Counted from the first letter of the stretch, positions 17,102 through 26,458 are shown. The stretch is DNA of 41,500 nt from Prochlorococcus sp. AG-418-F08 (GCA_003214295.1 QCLV01000012.1:1-41500); one strand, 5' to 3'. The notes: a model not told the origin generated them from the letters alone. Translations and numbers: made by a program.

Positions 17102-18571
17102 ATGAAAAGAAGGCAAGGTTGGCTTTTTTTTATTATATTTCTACTTACTTTATCTGTTTATCTATTAATAAATTATCCCTTACAGTTAGGACTGGATTTA
17201 CAAGGTGGTTCTCAACTTACACTACAAATTATTAAAGAGGAAGCTAAGGTAACAAGGGACGAACTTGATGCAGTTAATTCGGTTATAGATAGGCGCGTTA
17301 ACAATTTAGGAGTTTCTGAGTCTAATTTGCAAACCCTTGGTGGAGATCAATTGATTTTAGAATTACCAGGTGAACAAAATCCATTAGTTGCTTCAAGGGT
17401 ATTAGGTAAGACTGCTTTATTAGAATTTAGAACCCAAAAAGAGGGAACATCTACAGATTTAAAATCCCTGCAACTACAGAGATTGAGTATTAAAGAATTA
17501 ATTGATCAATATTCCTTTGCAGAAAAAAGTCAAAATGATCTTAATTACTTAAAAGTTATTCAAGATGATCTTAAAGATATAGAACAAGAATTGAATTACT
17601 CATCTACTAGTAATGATTTATATGGAAAGTTAATTGAAATCAAAAAATACGTGGATAAAGAAATTACAAATTTATTTATTAAGACAGATTTATCTGGTAA
17701 GGATCTTATTAACGCAGGAAGGAGACAAGAACAAACAAATAGTAATTGGGAGGTTTTATTAACTTTTAGTAATTCAGGAGGTGAAAAATTTGCAGAAATT
17801 ACAAAGTCAATTGCAGGCACTAATCAACTATTGGCTATCATTCTAGATGGTGAATCAATAAGTGAAGCCAGTGTTGGTAATCAGTTTGCTAGTACTGGGA
17901 TTACAGGTGGATCAGCAACAATAAGCGGTAATTTTAGTGCTGAAAATGCTAGAGAATTAGAAGTTCAACTTAAAGGAGGCTCATTGCCATTGCCAATTGA
18001 AATAGTAGAAACCAACACAATAGGTGCTCTGTTGGGATCCAAAAATATTTTAAAAAGTCTTTATGCAGCAATTAGTGGGTTAATTTTTGTTGGTATTTTT
18101 ATGATTTTTAATTATAGAATTCTAGGTTTTGTTTCAGTTCTTTCTCTAGTACTTTATGGTTTCTTTAACTTGGCCTTATATTCTCTAATTCCTGTAACTT
18201 TGACTTTACCTGGAATATCTGGGCTTATACTTAGCATTGGTATGGCTGTTGATGCAAATATTCTAATATTTGAGAGAATTAGAGAAGAATTATATGATGG
18301 TAATACTCTTACGAGATCTATTGATAGCGGTTTTCAAAGAGCTAATTCATCCATAGTTGATGGCCATATTACAACTCTTCTTAGTTGTTTTGTATTGTTT
18401 TTATTAGGAACAAATTTTGTTAAGGGTTTTGCGGCAACATTAGGTATTGGAGTCTTAATAAGCTTGTTTACCTCATTAAATTGTTCTAAAACAATTTTGC
18501 GATTTTTTACAACATATCAATCTTTGAGACAGAAAAATCTCTATCTGCCAAGGAATAATTTTTCAAATTAA
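17102..18571 (+). CDS. secD: Protein translocase subunit SecD
   Basis: SecD, with SecF, uses the proton-motive force to pull proteins through SecYEG after SecA acts; in cyanobacteria this serves both plasma and thylakoid membranes. The 489 residues begin with one membrane helix and the D1 motif LGLDLQGGSQLTLQI, then a long periplasmic P1 region (residues about 40-290), then five helices with the D5 motif GLILSIGMAVDANILIFERIREE near residue 378 (charged Asp and Arg of the proton path). ATG at 17102 follows the pdhB stop by 3 bp. secF follows after 21 bp. Confidence 0.97.
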   Translation: MKRRQGWLFFIIFLLTLSVYLLINYPLQLGLDLQGGSQLTLQIIKEEAKVTRDELDAVNSVIDRRVNNLGVSESNLQTLGGDQLILELPGEQNPLVASRVLGKTALLEFRTQKEGTSTDLKSLQLQRLSIKELIDQYSFAEKSQNDLNYLKVIQDDLKDIEQELNYSSTSNDLYGKLIEIKKYVDKEITNLFIKTDLSGKDLINAGRRQEQTNSNWEVLLTFSNSGGEKFAEITKSIAGTNQLLAIILDGESISEASVGNQFASTGITGGSATISGNFSAENARELEVQLKGGSLPLPIEIVETNTIGALLGSKNILKSLYAAISGLIFVGIFMIFNYRILGFVSVLSLVLYGFFNLALYSLIPVTLTLPGISGLILSIGMAVDANILIFERIREELYDGNTLTRSIDSGFQRANSSIVDGHITTLLSCFVLFLLGTNFVKGFAATLGIGVLISLFTSLNCSKTILRFFTTYQSLRQKNLYLPRNNFSN

Positions 18572-18592
18572 TTTTTTTATTTCTAATTTTCC

Positions 18593-19507
18593 ATGAAATA
18601 CAATCTTGAATTAAAAAAAAATAAAAAAAAGATAATTGGTTTTTCAACTATTCTTATTTTGTTTAGTCTTCTAGGAATTTTATATTCTACTTTTAATACT
18701 TCTTATAAGAAACCTATAAATTTAGGAATGGATTTTGTTGGAGGAAATGAACTAAGAATAGAAAGAGTTTGTGAAGCGGAATGTTCTAATTTTTCCCCAG
18801 ATTCAGTTTTGGAAAATTTAAGAGAGATTTCTAAAAATAAAAAAGTTTTAAATAATATCAAATTACAATTCCAAAATAATAATAAATTAATTTCAATAAG
18901 AACACCTTATTTGAGTATCGAAGAATCAAATAATCTTATTTCTAATCTTGATAATATTGTTGGACCTCTTAATTATGAGAGTAAGGATTCAAGATTAATA
19001 GGCCCAAAGCTTGGAAAAAGATTACTAACTAATTGTGTTACTTCATTGTTGGTTTCTTTATTAGCAATATCTTTATATATAACCATTAGATTTGATAAGA
19101 AATATGCATTATTTGCATTATTAGCTTTATTCCATGATTTGTTAATTGTTTTCGGGATATTCTCCTGGTTGGGAATTATATTATCTGTTGAGGTAAATAG
19201 TTTATTTGCTGTGTCCTTGCTAACTATTGCTGGATATTCTGTAAATGATACTGTTGTTATTTTTGATAGAATTCGTGAGAATTTAAAATCAAAGAAAGAA
19301 GACTATAACGAAACTATTCAATTATCAGTTAACGAATCATTTAGGAGAACAACGTTTACCAGTATTACAACACTTATTCCTTTACTAAGCATAATTTTGT
19401 TTGGATCTTACTCGCTATATTGGTTTTCCTTAGCCTTATCATTAGGAATTATAGTTGGAAGTTATTCAAGTATTCTATTGGCTCCATCTTTGTTGCTTAA
19501 AGAATGA
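18593..19507 (+). CDS. secF: Protein translocase subunit SecF
   Basis: SecF is the partner of SecD. The 304-residue sequence has helix 1 followed by LGMDFVGGNELRIE (SecF D1 motif), a smaller periplasmic region than SecD, and five C-terminal helices including the D4/D5 motif LLTIAGYSVNDTVVIFDRIREN near residues 207-228. The start is ATG at 18593, 21 bp after secD, and both are surely co-transcribed. It ends 18 bp before a 60-codon membrane protein. Confidence 0.97.
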   Translation: MKYNLELKKNKKKIIGFSTILILFSLLGILYSTFNTSYKKPINLGMDFVGGNELRIERVCEAECSNFSPDSVLENLREISKNKKVLNNIKLQFQNNNKLISIRTPYLSIEESNNLISNLDNIVGPLNYESKDSRLIGPKLGKRLLTNCVTSLLVSLLAISLYITIRFDKKYALFALLALFHDLLIVFGIFSWLGIILSVEVNSLFAVSLLTIAGYSVNDTVVIFDRIRENLKSKKEDYNETIQLSVNESFRRTTFTSITTLIPLLSIILFGSYSLYWFSLALSLGIIVGSYSSILLAPSLLLKE

Positions 19508-19525
19508 GCTTAGGCTTCTAATTTT

Positions 19526-19708
19526 ATGAAATTGAATTACTATTTGATAATTTTATTTTCTTTAGTTTTAATAGATCTTTCTACTGAGCTTAGAATATTA
19601 TTTGATTATTTTACTTTTAATTCGTTATATTTTGCTATAGGTAAACACCCTTTAGCTTTCTTTATACTTTTTTCGTATCCATATTTATATAAAAAATTAA
19701 TTAAGTAG
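19526..19708 (+). CDS. Small two-helix membrane protein, function unknown
   Basis: A 60-residue ORF on the secDF strand, 18 bp after secF and 3 bp from the stop of the convergent permease. It has two hydrophobic stretches (YYLIILFSLVLIDLS and a second near residues 31-54, LYFAIGKHPLAFFILFSY) with a short Lys tail. I do not recognise a family. The position at the end of the operon and the fact that it fills the space between secF and the permease argue that it is real. Confidence 0.6.
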   Translation: MKLNYYLIILFSLVLIDLSTELRILFDYFTFNSLYFAIGKHPLAFFILFSYPYLYKKLIK

Positions 19709-19711
19709 TTT

Positions 19712-20755
19712 TTAAATATCTTTAATTGATTCTTTGATTAAAACTTGTATTACAACAGCTAATGGAAGAGATAGTATTAAGCCTAATGGACCAAAAATAA
19801 AGGTAAAACCAAATTGTGATATTAATGTCAAACCAGGAAGTAAGTTTGCTTTTTTCTTCATTATAGATGGCATTATTATATAGCTTTCAATATTTTGAAT
19901 AACGACATATGCTCCTAAAACGGCCAGTGGTTTCCAGAAATTATCTAATAGTGCTATTGAGATTGGAAATATAGCACTAATAACTGGTCCTATATTTGGA
20001 ATTATATTGAGAACCATCGCTATTAATGCATTTGAGACAACATATTTGACATCTAAAACAGATAAAACTATTAATGATAATAGACCTACTGATAATGAGC
20101 TTATGACCATAGAAAAGGTCCAATTTGCTAATGCAATATTGCATTTTTCTAGAATATTTCTAAATTTGTTGCGATAATTTTTTGGAAATAATAGAAGTAT
20201 ATTTTCTTTATATTGATTTGGTTCAATAGAAATCATCAAACTCACTGCTAGTACAAATATTAGTTTCAAAAGACCTGAACCCAGATTCCCCGCTATGTTT
20301 ATTAAATTTTTAAAACTTTCTTGAATAGCTTTTGCAATAGTTGAGGCATCTGGAATGGAAACTACATCATTTATAAGACTGAATATGTCAATAATATTTT
20401 CTGATTGTTTGCCATAAAATAAGCTATTAAGTTTGTTTAGATTTGAATTAATCAAAATATTTATTTTTGATAAGCCATTTGGTATATCAATTAGTATTTC
20501 ATTAAATTCTTTTATAAACGGAGGCAATACAAGAATAAAAATAGTGAATACTATTACTGATATAACAGTTAAGACAAGAAATAGAGAAAACGATCGGGGG
20601 ATTTTCAACCCTCTTTGTATTTGATTACATAAATTACATACAATATTTGAAATTACTAAAGAACATATTATTAAGAGTATAAAATCTCTTAAAATCCATA
20701 TTATTAACGAAGTGATAAAAATTACTACTAACTTGAAATATGACGAGCTACTCAA
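19712..20755 (-). CDS. AI-2E-type membrane permease (PerM family)
   Basis: A 347-residue polytopic protein of the AI-2E transporter (DUF20/PerM) superfamily. It shows two N-terminal helices, a third helix near residue 57 followed by a long soluble segment (about residues 80-160), and five C-terminal helices ending in the family signature ISQFGFTFIFGPLGLILSLPLAVV. Members have been tied to export of autoinducer or to sodium/proton exchange; the substrate here is unknown. The start is TTG at 20755, since no ATG or GTG lies nearer the first helix. It is 12 bp downstream of psb28, so probably co-transcribed with it. Confidence 0.87.
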   Translation of the reverse strand: MSSSSYFKLVVIFITSLIIWILRDFILLIICSLVISNIVCNLCNQIQRGLKIPRSFSLFLVLTVISVIVFTIFILVLPPFIKEFNEILIDIPNGLSKINILINSNLNKLNSLFYGKQSENIIDIFSLINDVVSIPDASTIAKAIQESFKNLINIAGNLGSGLLKLIFVLAVSLMISIEPNQYKENILLLFPKNYRNKFRNILEKCNIALANWTFSMVISSLSVGLLSLIVLSVLDVKYVVSNALIAMVLNIIPNIGPVISAIFPISIALLDNFWKPLAVLGAYVVIQNIESYIIMPSIMKKKANLLPGLTLISQFGFTFIFGPLGLILSLPLAVVIQVLIKESIKDI

Positions 20756-20767
20756 TTTAGGAATATT

Positions 20768-21121
20768 CTACTTCTTTTCAGAATATCCCAATCCATTCGA
20801 TTTGGCATAACTATTTGCGAATCTCATAAATCTATCAAAGTCAGTAGTAGTCTTCCAAACATAAACTGCCTCTAAAAATATTGGTTCTCCATCTACAAAC
20901 TTAACTTTAACTTCTCTTGTTAAAATCTCACCTTCACTATCAATCATACGCATACCTGTGATTTCCCCTTCTGTAATTGATGATAATGCTTGAGGTTTCT
21001 CAAATGAAAATAATGCTTGCCCAGTTGTACCATCCTTACTTCTTGTTAGCCTTATTTCAGGAACTACCGGTTCATCAGTTCCTTCATAAAATTGTATTTT
21101 TGCACTTTTATTTGATGTCAT
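20768..21121 (-). CDS. psb28: Photosystem II assembly factor Psb28
   Basis: Psb28 binds the cytosolic face of CP47-containing PSII assembly intermediates and protects them; it is not in the mature complex. The 117 residues carry [20 protein letters not shown] at residues 9-28, [38 protein letters not shown] and the C-terminal [18 protein letters not shown], matching the family along its whole length. The start is ATG at 21121. It lies 60 bp after mnmH and 12 bp before the permease, all on the minus strand. Confidence 0.97.
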   Translation of the reverse strand: MTSNKSAKIQFYEGTDEPVVPEIRLTRSKDGTTGQALFSFEKPQALSSITEGEITGMRMIDSEGEILTREVKVKFVDGEPIFLEAVYVWKTTTDFDRFMRFANSYAKSNGLGYSEKK

Positions 21122-21181
21122 GTTTTTCGATAATTAATTTTTTATCTTAGGAAATATTTTTCACATTCGTTTGTAATTATT

Positions 21182-22225
21182 TTATAAAACATTATTTATT
21201 AATTTAAGAATATTTTCATCATATTTTTTATCGGTTAAATCTAATAACTTTATATTAGTTTTGCCAACCTTTTCATAGTCATAACATTTATCGTAATAAT
21301 CTAGAACTGATCTACAAACTAGGTCCCATTTCTCGTTATTAATTGATTCAAGAGCTATTTTTGTTCTTTGCGGGCCTAATCTTTTTTTTATCCTTAATAC
21401 AGATTCTTGGAGTTCCTCTTTCTTAAAAACACTATAAGTATCTATCAATTCATCTAATCTGTTCGATTCGCTTCTTAAAATTTCAATTCTCCTAGAGTTT
21501 TTCATCTGATTAAAGAATTCATGAGGTATTTTGCATTTTCCTATATTTGCACTCTCAGCTTCTACAAAAATATTATTAGAACATTCAAAAGTATTTAATT
21601 TTTCTGCAATAATATTTTCAAATTGTTCATTTGAGGGTTGCTCTTTCATTCCTAAACCACCAAATGTACTTCCTCTATGACAAGCAAATGCCTCGAGATC
21701 AATAGTTTGATATTTAAATTTCTCTAATAAGGATAATAATCTTGTCTTACCTGTGCCTGTTTTCCCTCCAATAACTACAATATTTAACTTCCTTGAAAAA
21801 CTATCTAATACCCATCTCCTATACACTTTGTATCCACCATTAAGTGTAACGAGATTTAATTGAAATTTTTCTAGTAACCAAGCAATACTTTGTGACCGCA
21901 TACCCCCTCTAGAGCAATATATTCTTATATAAAGTTCTTTATTATCATTTTCAGAAATATTTTTATATGATTCAATACTAATGAATAAATTATCAAGAAG
22001 TAATTCGATTTTTTTTTCAAAAAAATTTAATCCCTCTATGACTGCTTTTTTTCTTCCTTCTTTTTTATAAATTGTGCCAATTATAGATCTCTCATCATTA
22101 TCAAATAATGGAATGTTAATAGAATTAGGCAGGTGTCCTTTATAATATTCACTCGGGCTTCTAACATCTATAAGTGGTCCTTTAAAACTTCTAAATTTCT
22201 CTAGTTCTTTTCTTTTGAAGTACAT
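21182..22225 (-). CDS. mnmH: tRNA 2-selenouridine synthase (MnmH/SelU)
   Basis: MnmH replaces the sulfur of 2-thiouridine at the wobble position of some tRNAs with selenium, using selenophosphate and a geranylated intermediate. The 347 residues hold an N-terminal rhodanese domain with the catalytic Cys104 (YCSRGGMRSQSIAWLL), a LNGGYKVYRRW linker, and a P-loop domain with Walker A GGKTGTGKT at residues 153-161 and the family HRGSTFGGLG. The start is ATG at 22225, divergent from gun4 by 35 bp. It implies selenophosphate supply by a selD elsewhere in the genome. Confidence 0.93.
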   Translation of the reverse strand: MYFKRKELEKFRSFKGPLIDVRSPSEYYKGHLPNSINIPLFDNDERSIIGTIYKKEGRKKAVIEGLNFFEKKIELLLDNLFISIESYKNISENDNKELYIRIYCSRGGMRSQSIAWLLEKFQLNLVTLNGGYKVYRRWVLDSFSRKLNIVVIGGKTGTGKTRLLSLLEKFKYQTIDLEAFACHRGSTFGGLGMKEQPSNEQFENIIAEKLNTFECSNNIFVEAESANIGKCKIPHEFFNQMKNSRRIEILRSESNRLDELIDTYSVFKKEELQESVLRIKKRLGPQRTKIALESINNEKWDLVCRSVLDYYDKCYDYEKVGKTNIKLLDLTDKKYDENILKLINNVL

Positions 22226-22260
22226 GGATAGTTTTAATTTTTTTAGTTTGATTTTTTAAA

Positions 22261-22980
22261 ATGAATAACAAAGAACAAGATAATTATAATAATGCTACAC
22301 TAGAACTTATAAAAAAATTTGTTGATTCCAATCAAAGAAAAAGAATAAATTCATTGACTCAAATAGAATCTGAAGTCGAAAATATTTTTAATCTTGGCCC
22401 TTCATTGTTTAATATCTTTGATAGTGATGGAGATGACTGGGCAGCTGGTTGGATATTACAAGTTTTAAAAAAATTTAAGCCTGAATTCTTTGAAAACTCT
22501 AAGTTCAATAATTGGTTTAACACCTATTCAGATATTGATATTAATTATGAAGATTTGCAATTAATGTTAATTGAGCAAAAATTTGAAGAGGCTGATAGAT
22601 TAACAAGTTCATACCTTCGAAAATTAGCTGGAAAATTAGCTGAAAAACGTGGATATGTTTTCTACAGTGAGGTTAAGAATATGTCAGGTAAAGATTTACA
22701 AACCATTGATAGATTATGGACTATTTACTCTACTGGTAGATTTGGATTTTCAATTCAAGCAAAGATTTTAAAATCAGTCGGTAAAAAATATGAATTAATG
22801 TGGCCGAAAATAGGTTGGAAAAAAGAGGGCTTATGGACTAGATACCCTGGATCTTTTTGTTGGTCATTGGATGCTCCTGATGGACATATGCCATTAATAA
22901 ATCAACTTAGAGGTGTAAGACTTATGGATTCAATCCTACGACATCCTGCTATTGCAGAGAGACATAACAATATCCTTTAA
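22261..22980 (+). CDS. gun4: GUN4 porphyrin-binding regulator of Mg-chelatase
   Basis: Gun4 binds protoporphyrin IX and Mg-protoporphyrin IX and stimulates the ChlH subunit of magnesium chelatase in chlorophyll synthesis. Of the 239 residues, the first about 85 form the helical N-terminal domain found in cyanobacterial Gun4, and residues about 90-239 form the GUN4 core with IDRLWTIYSTGRFGFSIQ, KIGWKKEGLWTRYPGSF and HMPLINQLRGVR (the greasy loops that cup the porphyrin). The start is ATG at 22261. It precedes the RsbW-like gene by 48 bp on the same strand. Confidence 0.96.
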   Translation: MNNKEQDNYNNATLELIKKFVDSNQRKRINSLTQIESEVENIFNLGPSLFNIFDSDGDDWAAGWILQVLKKFKPEFFENSKFNNWFNTYSDIDINYEDLQLMLIEQKFEEADRLTSSYLRKLAGKLAEKRGYVFYSEVKNMSGKDLQTIDRLWTIYSTGRFGFSIQAKILKSVGKKYELMWPKIGWKKEGLWTRYPGSFCWSLDAPDGHMPLINQLRGVRLMDSILRHPAIAERHNNIL

Positions 22981-23028
22981 AATGAGGTATTTAATAAGTT
23001 AAAATTAAGTCAGTATCAAAATATTATT

Positions 23029-23463
23029 ATGTCCTCTTTTCGGGGCAAAAATATTTTAAAAAAGTTTTTTAAAAGACCAAGGATTAACTGGTCAAACTAC
23101 GAATTTGAATCATCATTACAGTTAAATGAATTTGTCGATCAATTATTAGAACCTATTAAAAATTCTGAATCAAGCTATCTGATAAAACTTGGTTTACATG
23201 AAGCTCTAGTTAACGCAGTAAAACATGGAAATAAATTAGATCCTAAAAAAAATATTAGAGTAAGAAGAATAATTACTCCTAATTGGTGTGTTTGGCAAAT
23301 TCAAGATCAAGGTAATGGTTTAGAAATAAAAAAAAGAGATTACAATTTACCAAAAAAAATAAGTAGTGTAAAAGGCCGAGGCCTATACATTATTAATGAA
23401 TGTTTTGATGATATTAGATGGAGTAGTAAAGGTAATAGGCTTCAATTGGCTTTAAAAAGGTGA
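23029..23463 (+). CDS. RsbW/SpoIIAB-type ATP-binding regulatory kinase
   Basis: A 144-residue single-domain GHKL ATPase. Motifs are the N-box LHEALVNAVKHGNK near residue 63, the G1 box IQDQGNGLE, and the G2 box GRGLYIINECFDDI. Such stand-alone HATPase_c_2 domains are anti-sigma or anti-anti-sigma kinases (RsbW, SpoIIAB) or related switch regulators. No partner sigma or antagonist gene lies next to it. The start is ATG at 23029. Its 3' end overlaps the convergent DUF6439-like gene by 22 bp. Confidence 0.85.
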   Translation: MSSFRGKNILKKFFKRPRINWSNYEFESSLQLNEFVDQLLEPIKNSESSYLIKLGLHEALVNAVKHGNKLDPKKNIRVRRIITPNWCVWQIQDQGNGLEIKKRDYNLPKKISSVKGRGLYIINECFDDIRWSSKGNRLQLALKR

Positions 23464-23705
23464 TTTTTACTAGGGCAAGGTTTATCTATGTTGATTTCTT
23501 TTAACCATTTAATACTTTCTTCTATATAATCAATCGTTTCTTTCTCATTACAAGAAATAATTAAATGGCATAATGCCGCCGAAATTAGTTCTGCAGATCG
23601 TTTATATTTATTTCCTTTATCTTTATGCCATTTAGAATGGTCTATCTTTAATTTGTCATTTAGACTTTGAACAAGGTGAATAGTATCTTTATCCCAATAG
23701 GTCAT
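23442..23705 (-). CDS. Small cyanobacterial helical protein (DUF6439-like)
   Basis: An 87-residue soluble helical protein with segments LVQSLNDKLKIDHSKWHKDKG, RSAELISAALCHLI and ESIKWLKEI followed by CPSKNH. The pattern resembles a cyanobacterial family that I recall as DUF6439; function unknown and the number is from memory. The start is ATG at 23705. It is 12 bp downstream of the methyltransferase on the same strand and overlaps the convergent RsbW-like gene by 22 bp. Confidence 0.7.
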   Translation of the reverse strand: MTYWDKDTIHLVQSLNDKLKIDHSKWHKDKGNKYKRSAELISAALCHLIISCNEKETIDYIEESIKWLKEINIDKPCPSKNHLFKAN

Positions 23706-23717
23706 AGAAGTTTTTAA

Positions 23718-24773
23718 TTACTTTACAGCAGACCATACTTTTGTCATAAAAAAGGAATTTGATTTTACATCTTTAAAACCTATTTCCTCAATTTTAGAAT
23801 CTATATCTTCTTTAATATAATCACAATAAAAAGGCTCATGAAAAGACTTATAGAAACTTTCCATTACAGAGGTAAAGTCAGGTGAGTCGCTTATTTGAAT
23901 TGAATCAGCTAATACTAATATCCCTCCAGGTTCAAGAACTCTAAAAAATTCATTTAATACTTTGGCTCTAACTGTTCTCGGTAATTCATGAAATAAGTAA
24001 ACACAAGATATACATTGAAAACTTTCATTTTCAAAAGGTAATTGCTCAGCATTGCCTTTTATTAACTCAATTAAATCTCCATCTAAATCTGAAATATATC
24101 TACTTGCCTCTTTTAAATATGAATCAGATAAATCAAGACCTGTAATTTTTTCTTTAGGAAATGCGGCTCTTAATTGTTTTAATGTTCTTCCTGATCCTGT
24201 AGCCACATCAAGTATTTTTATAGAACTTTTTTTCCTATCGCTAAAAATTTCAAGTCCTTCTTTTATTGGTTTAATTATTCTTCTCCTCATTGAATCAGCA
24301 CTTCCATTAAAAAGTATCTCTACTTGTAGGTCATAAATACTAGCTGAAAAATCTGATAGATAACCATCTGTTTGATGATGAAAATTTCTCAAGTAATATT
24401 GAGGATAATTATCTTTGTCAATAGATTTTGGGAGATCATCAAAGTTTTGTTTTCTGCGTCTATCCCATGTATTAGGCATATCGAGCCAAATTTTAGGATA
24501 TTGAGTTAGATATCTAAGCCATGGCTCGTCAAACAATAATTTTTTTGGGTATATATTTTTTTCTGCATCGTTCCAATCTTCTTCTCTTAAGTTATCCATT
24601 GAATTTTGGATTTGCATTAGAAGATCCTTATCTATATCAAAATTTTCAAGCTTCGAATCTGGAAGAATAAAATTCATTAATCTTGAACTGATTTGCTTGT
24701 GGGCGAAACCTGCAATGCTTTTACTTTGTTGTAGCGTTTTATATGCAATTTTTGAAATAGAATCCCTAGCCAT
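23718..24773 (-). CDS. Class I SAM-dependent methyltransferase, UbiE-like
   Basis: The 351-residue protein has a cyanobacteria/plastid-type N-terminal region of about 185 residues (PWLRYLTQYPKIWLDMPNTW, then YYLRNFHHQTDGYLSDFSA) followed by a Rossmann methyltransferase: motif I ILDVATGSGRTLKQL, the acidic end of strand 2 GLDLS, FENESFQCISCVYLFHELP and EFFRVLEPGGILVLADS. The closest well-known group is UbiE/MenG-like, but the substrate is not readable. It starts with ATG at 24773, behind the glnA terminator, so it likely has its own promoter in the 24774-24800 AT-rich stretch. Confidence 0.87.
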   Translation of the reverse strand: MARDSISKIAYKTLQQSKSIAGFAHKQISSRLMNFILPDSKLENFDIDKDLLMQIQNSMDNLREEDWNDAEKNIYPKKLLFDEPWLRYLTQYPKIWLDMPNTWDRRRKQNFDDLPKSIDKDNYPQYYLRNFHHQTDGYLSDFSASIYDLQVEILFNGSADSMRRRIIKPIKEGLEIFSDRKKSSIKILDVATGSGRTLKQLRAAFPKEKITGLDLSDSYLKEASRYISDLDGDLIELIKGNAEQLPFENESFQCISCVYLFHELPRTVRAKVLNEFFRVLEPGGILVLADSIQISDSPDFTSVMESFYKSFHEPFYCDYIKEDIDSKIEEIGFKDVKSNSFFMTKVWSAVK

Positions 24774-24801
24774 TTTTCAATTTATATATATATATTCCAA
24801 C

Positions 24802-24850
24802 AAAAAAAAAATCAATTTGAGAATATTTTGTGATATTTCTCAAATTGATT
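24802..24850 (-). terminator. Rho-independent terminator of glnA
   Basis: A perfect 14-bp inverted repeat (24810-24823 and 24837-24850) with a 13-nt loop, followed on the minus strand by about nine T residues (plus-strand A run 24802-24810). It begins 25 bp after the glnA stop. The stem and U-tract are strong by the standard of this AT-rich genome and should separate glnA from the methyltransferase. Confidence 0.9.
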
Positions 24851-24874
24851 AATTTAAACTAATCTGTTTTTTAA

Positions 24875-26296
24875 TTATGCATCGTAATACATGAAGAATT
24901 CATGTGGATGAGGTCTTTGTCTTAGTTGTTGTACCTCTTCGTATTTTATATCGATAAAATTATCAATAAAATCTTCAGTAAATACTCCACCAGCTAATAG
25001 ATAATCCTTATCTGCTTTTAGCGCATTAAGTGAGTCATTTAGAGATGAAGGTACTGTATCAATTCTTGCAAGTTCATCAGCTGGAAGTTCAAATAAATCT
25101 ACATCTACTCCATCACCAGGATCAATTTGATTTTTAATTCCATCAATACCAGCAAGCATCATTACAGAGAATGCTAAGTAAGGATTTGCAAGGGCGTCAC
25201 CTGATCTGAATTCTAATCTTTTAGCTTTGGGGCTAGGTCCTGTTAAAGGTATTCTTACCGCAGCTGATCTATTACCCTCAGAATAAACTAAATTTACAGG
25301 TGCCTCAAATCCTGGAACCAATCGTTTATAACTATTAGTGGTTGGGTTAGTAAATGCTAAGAATGATGGTGCATGTTTAAGTATGCCTCCGATGTACCAT
25401 CTTGCTGTTTGAGATAAATTTGCATATGATCCTTCACCAAAGAATAGTGGCTGTCCACTCTTCCATAAACTTTGGTGAACATGCATTCCTGTTCCGTTGT
25501 CGTTAAAAACAGGTTTGGGCATAAATGTTGCTGTTTTTCCATATTTCTTTGCAACATTTCTGACAACGTATTTATAAGTCATAACGTTATCAGCTGCATT
25601 TATTAACGAATCAAATTTCATTCCAAGCTCGTGTTGGCCGGCACCAGCAACTTCATGGTGATGTTTTTCAGTGGGGATACCTAATTCACCCATAAGAAGA
25701 AGCATCTCAGATCTGATATCTTGCGCAGTATCATTTGGAGCTACTGGAAAATATCCTTCTTTATATTGTATTTTGTATCCTAAGTTTCCCCCTTCTTCAA
25801 TTCTTCCAGTATTCCATGGAGCTTCAATAGTATCTACACTATAAAAACAACCACCTTCTTTAGAGTCGTATCTCACGTCATCAAATAGGAAGAATTCTGG
25901 TTCTGGCCCAAAAAATGCAGTATCTGCTATACCAGTCGAGTCTAAATATTTCAATGCCTTTTGAGCTAAAGCTCTTGGACACCTATCATAAGGTTCCCCG
26001 CTTCTTGGCTCTTGAATTGAGCAAATCATACTTAAGGTTTTATGTTTATAAAAAGGATCTATCCAAGCTGTACTTGCATCGGGCACCATTGACATATCCG
26101 AGGCATTAATTGCTTTCCAACCTCTTATTGATGAGCCATCAAATGCCAACCCTTCTGTAAAAGAATCCTCCTCTATCATGTCTGATGTAAGAGTTAAATG
26201 TTGCCATTTTCCATGTATATCAGTGAATTTTAAATCGATGAGTTCAATTCCTTCGTCTTTAATTTGACTTAAAACGTCTTGAGGAGATTTAGACAT
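24875..26296 (-). CDS. glnA: Glutamine synthetase type I
   Basis: GlnA condenses ammonium and glutamate, the entry point of nitrogen assimilation. The 473-residue dodecamer-type subunit shows the N-terminal [12 protein letters not shown], the latch [17 protein letters not shown], the active-site [38 protein letters not shown], and NRSAAVRIP. At the site where enteric GS is adenylylated (Tyr397, motif NLYDLP) this protein has Phe402 in [10 protein letters not shown], so that switch cannot operate. The start is ATG at 26296. Upstream is an NtcA-type promoter and downstream a strong terminator, so it is a one-gene transcript. Confidence 0.98.
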   Translation of the reverse strand: MSKSPQDVLSQIKDEGIELIDLKFTDIHGKWQHLTLTSDMIEEDSFTEGLAFDGSSIRGWKAINASDMSMVPDASTAWIDPFYKHKTLSMICSIQEPRSGEPYDRCPRALAQKALKYLDSTGIADTAFFGPEPEFFLFDDVRYDSKEGGCFYSVDTIEAPWNTGRIEEGGNLGYKIQYKEGYFPVAPNDTAQDIRSEMLLLMGELGIPTEKHHHEVAGAGQHELGMKFDSLINAADNVMTYKYVVRNVAKKYGKTATFMPKPVFNDNGTGMHVHQSLWKSGQPLFFGEGSYANLSQTARWYIGGILKHAPSFLAFTNPTTNSYKRLVPGFEAPVNLVYSEGNRSAAVRIPLTGPSPKAKRLEFRSGDALANPYLAFSVMMLAGIDGIKNQIDPGDGVDVDLFELPADELARIDTVPSSLNDSLNALKADKDYLLAGGVFTEDFIDNFIDIKYEEVQQLRQRPHPHEFFMYYDA

Positions 26297-26317
26297 AATT
26301 TTTTAATACCTTATATG

Positions 26318-26359
26318 AAATTAATAACTTGATGATTCTTGTTATGTATCAACGGTAAC
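26318..26359 (-). promoter_or_regulatory. NtcA-activated (class II) promoter of glnA
   Basis: Read toward glnA, 26359-26346 is GTTACCGTTGATAC, which fits the NtcA core GT-N10-AC (7 of the two GTA/TAC triplets' 6 positions are not all met: GTT-N8-TAC, one off GTA-N8-TAC). Exactly 22 bp later, 26323-26318 is TAATTT, a TAN3T -10 box. The 22-bp spacing is that of established NtcA-activated promoters. An AAGG lies near the glnA start. The same site is about 150 bp upstream of the divergent aminotransferase. Confidence 0.8.
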
Positions 26360-26458
26360 TTTTTTTAAGACTTGATGTCTTCTTTTAGTGTTTCAAGTCA
26401 TAACTTTAATAATTATTTACTTAATTATTTAAATTGAATTAATTTCTTTAAATAAATA

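Noticed and set aside
24802-24850. The 14-bp inverted repeat as a mobile-element end or regulatory palindrome
   Set aside because: It lies 25 bp after the glnA stop and is followed by a T run in the sense direction, which is the form of an intrinsic terminator.
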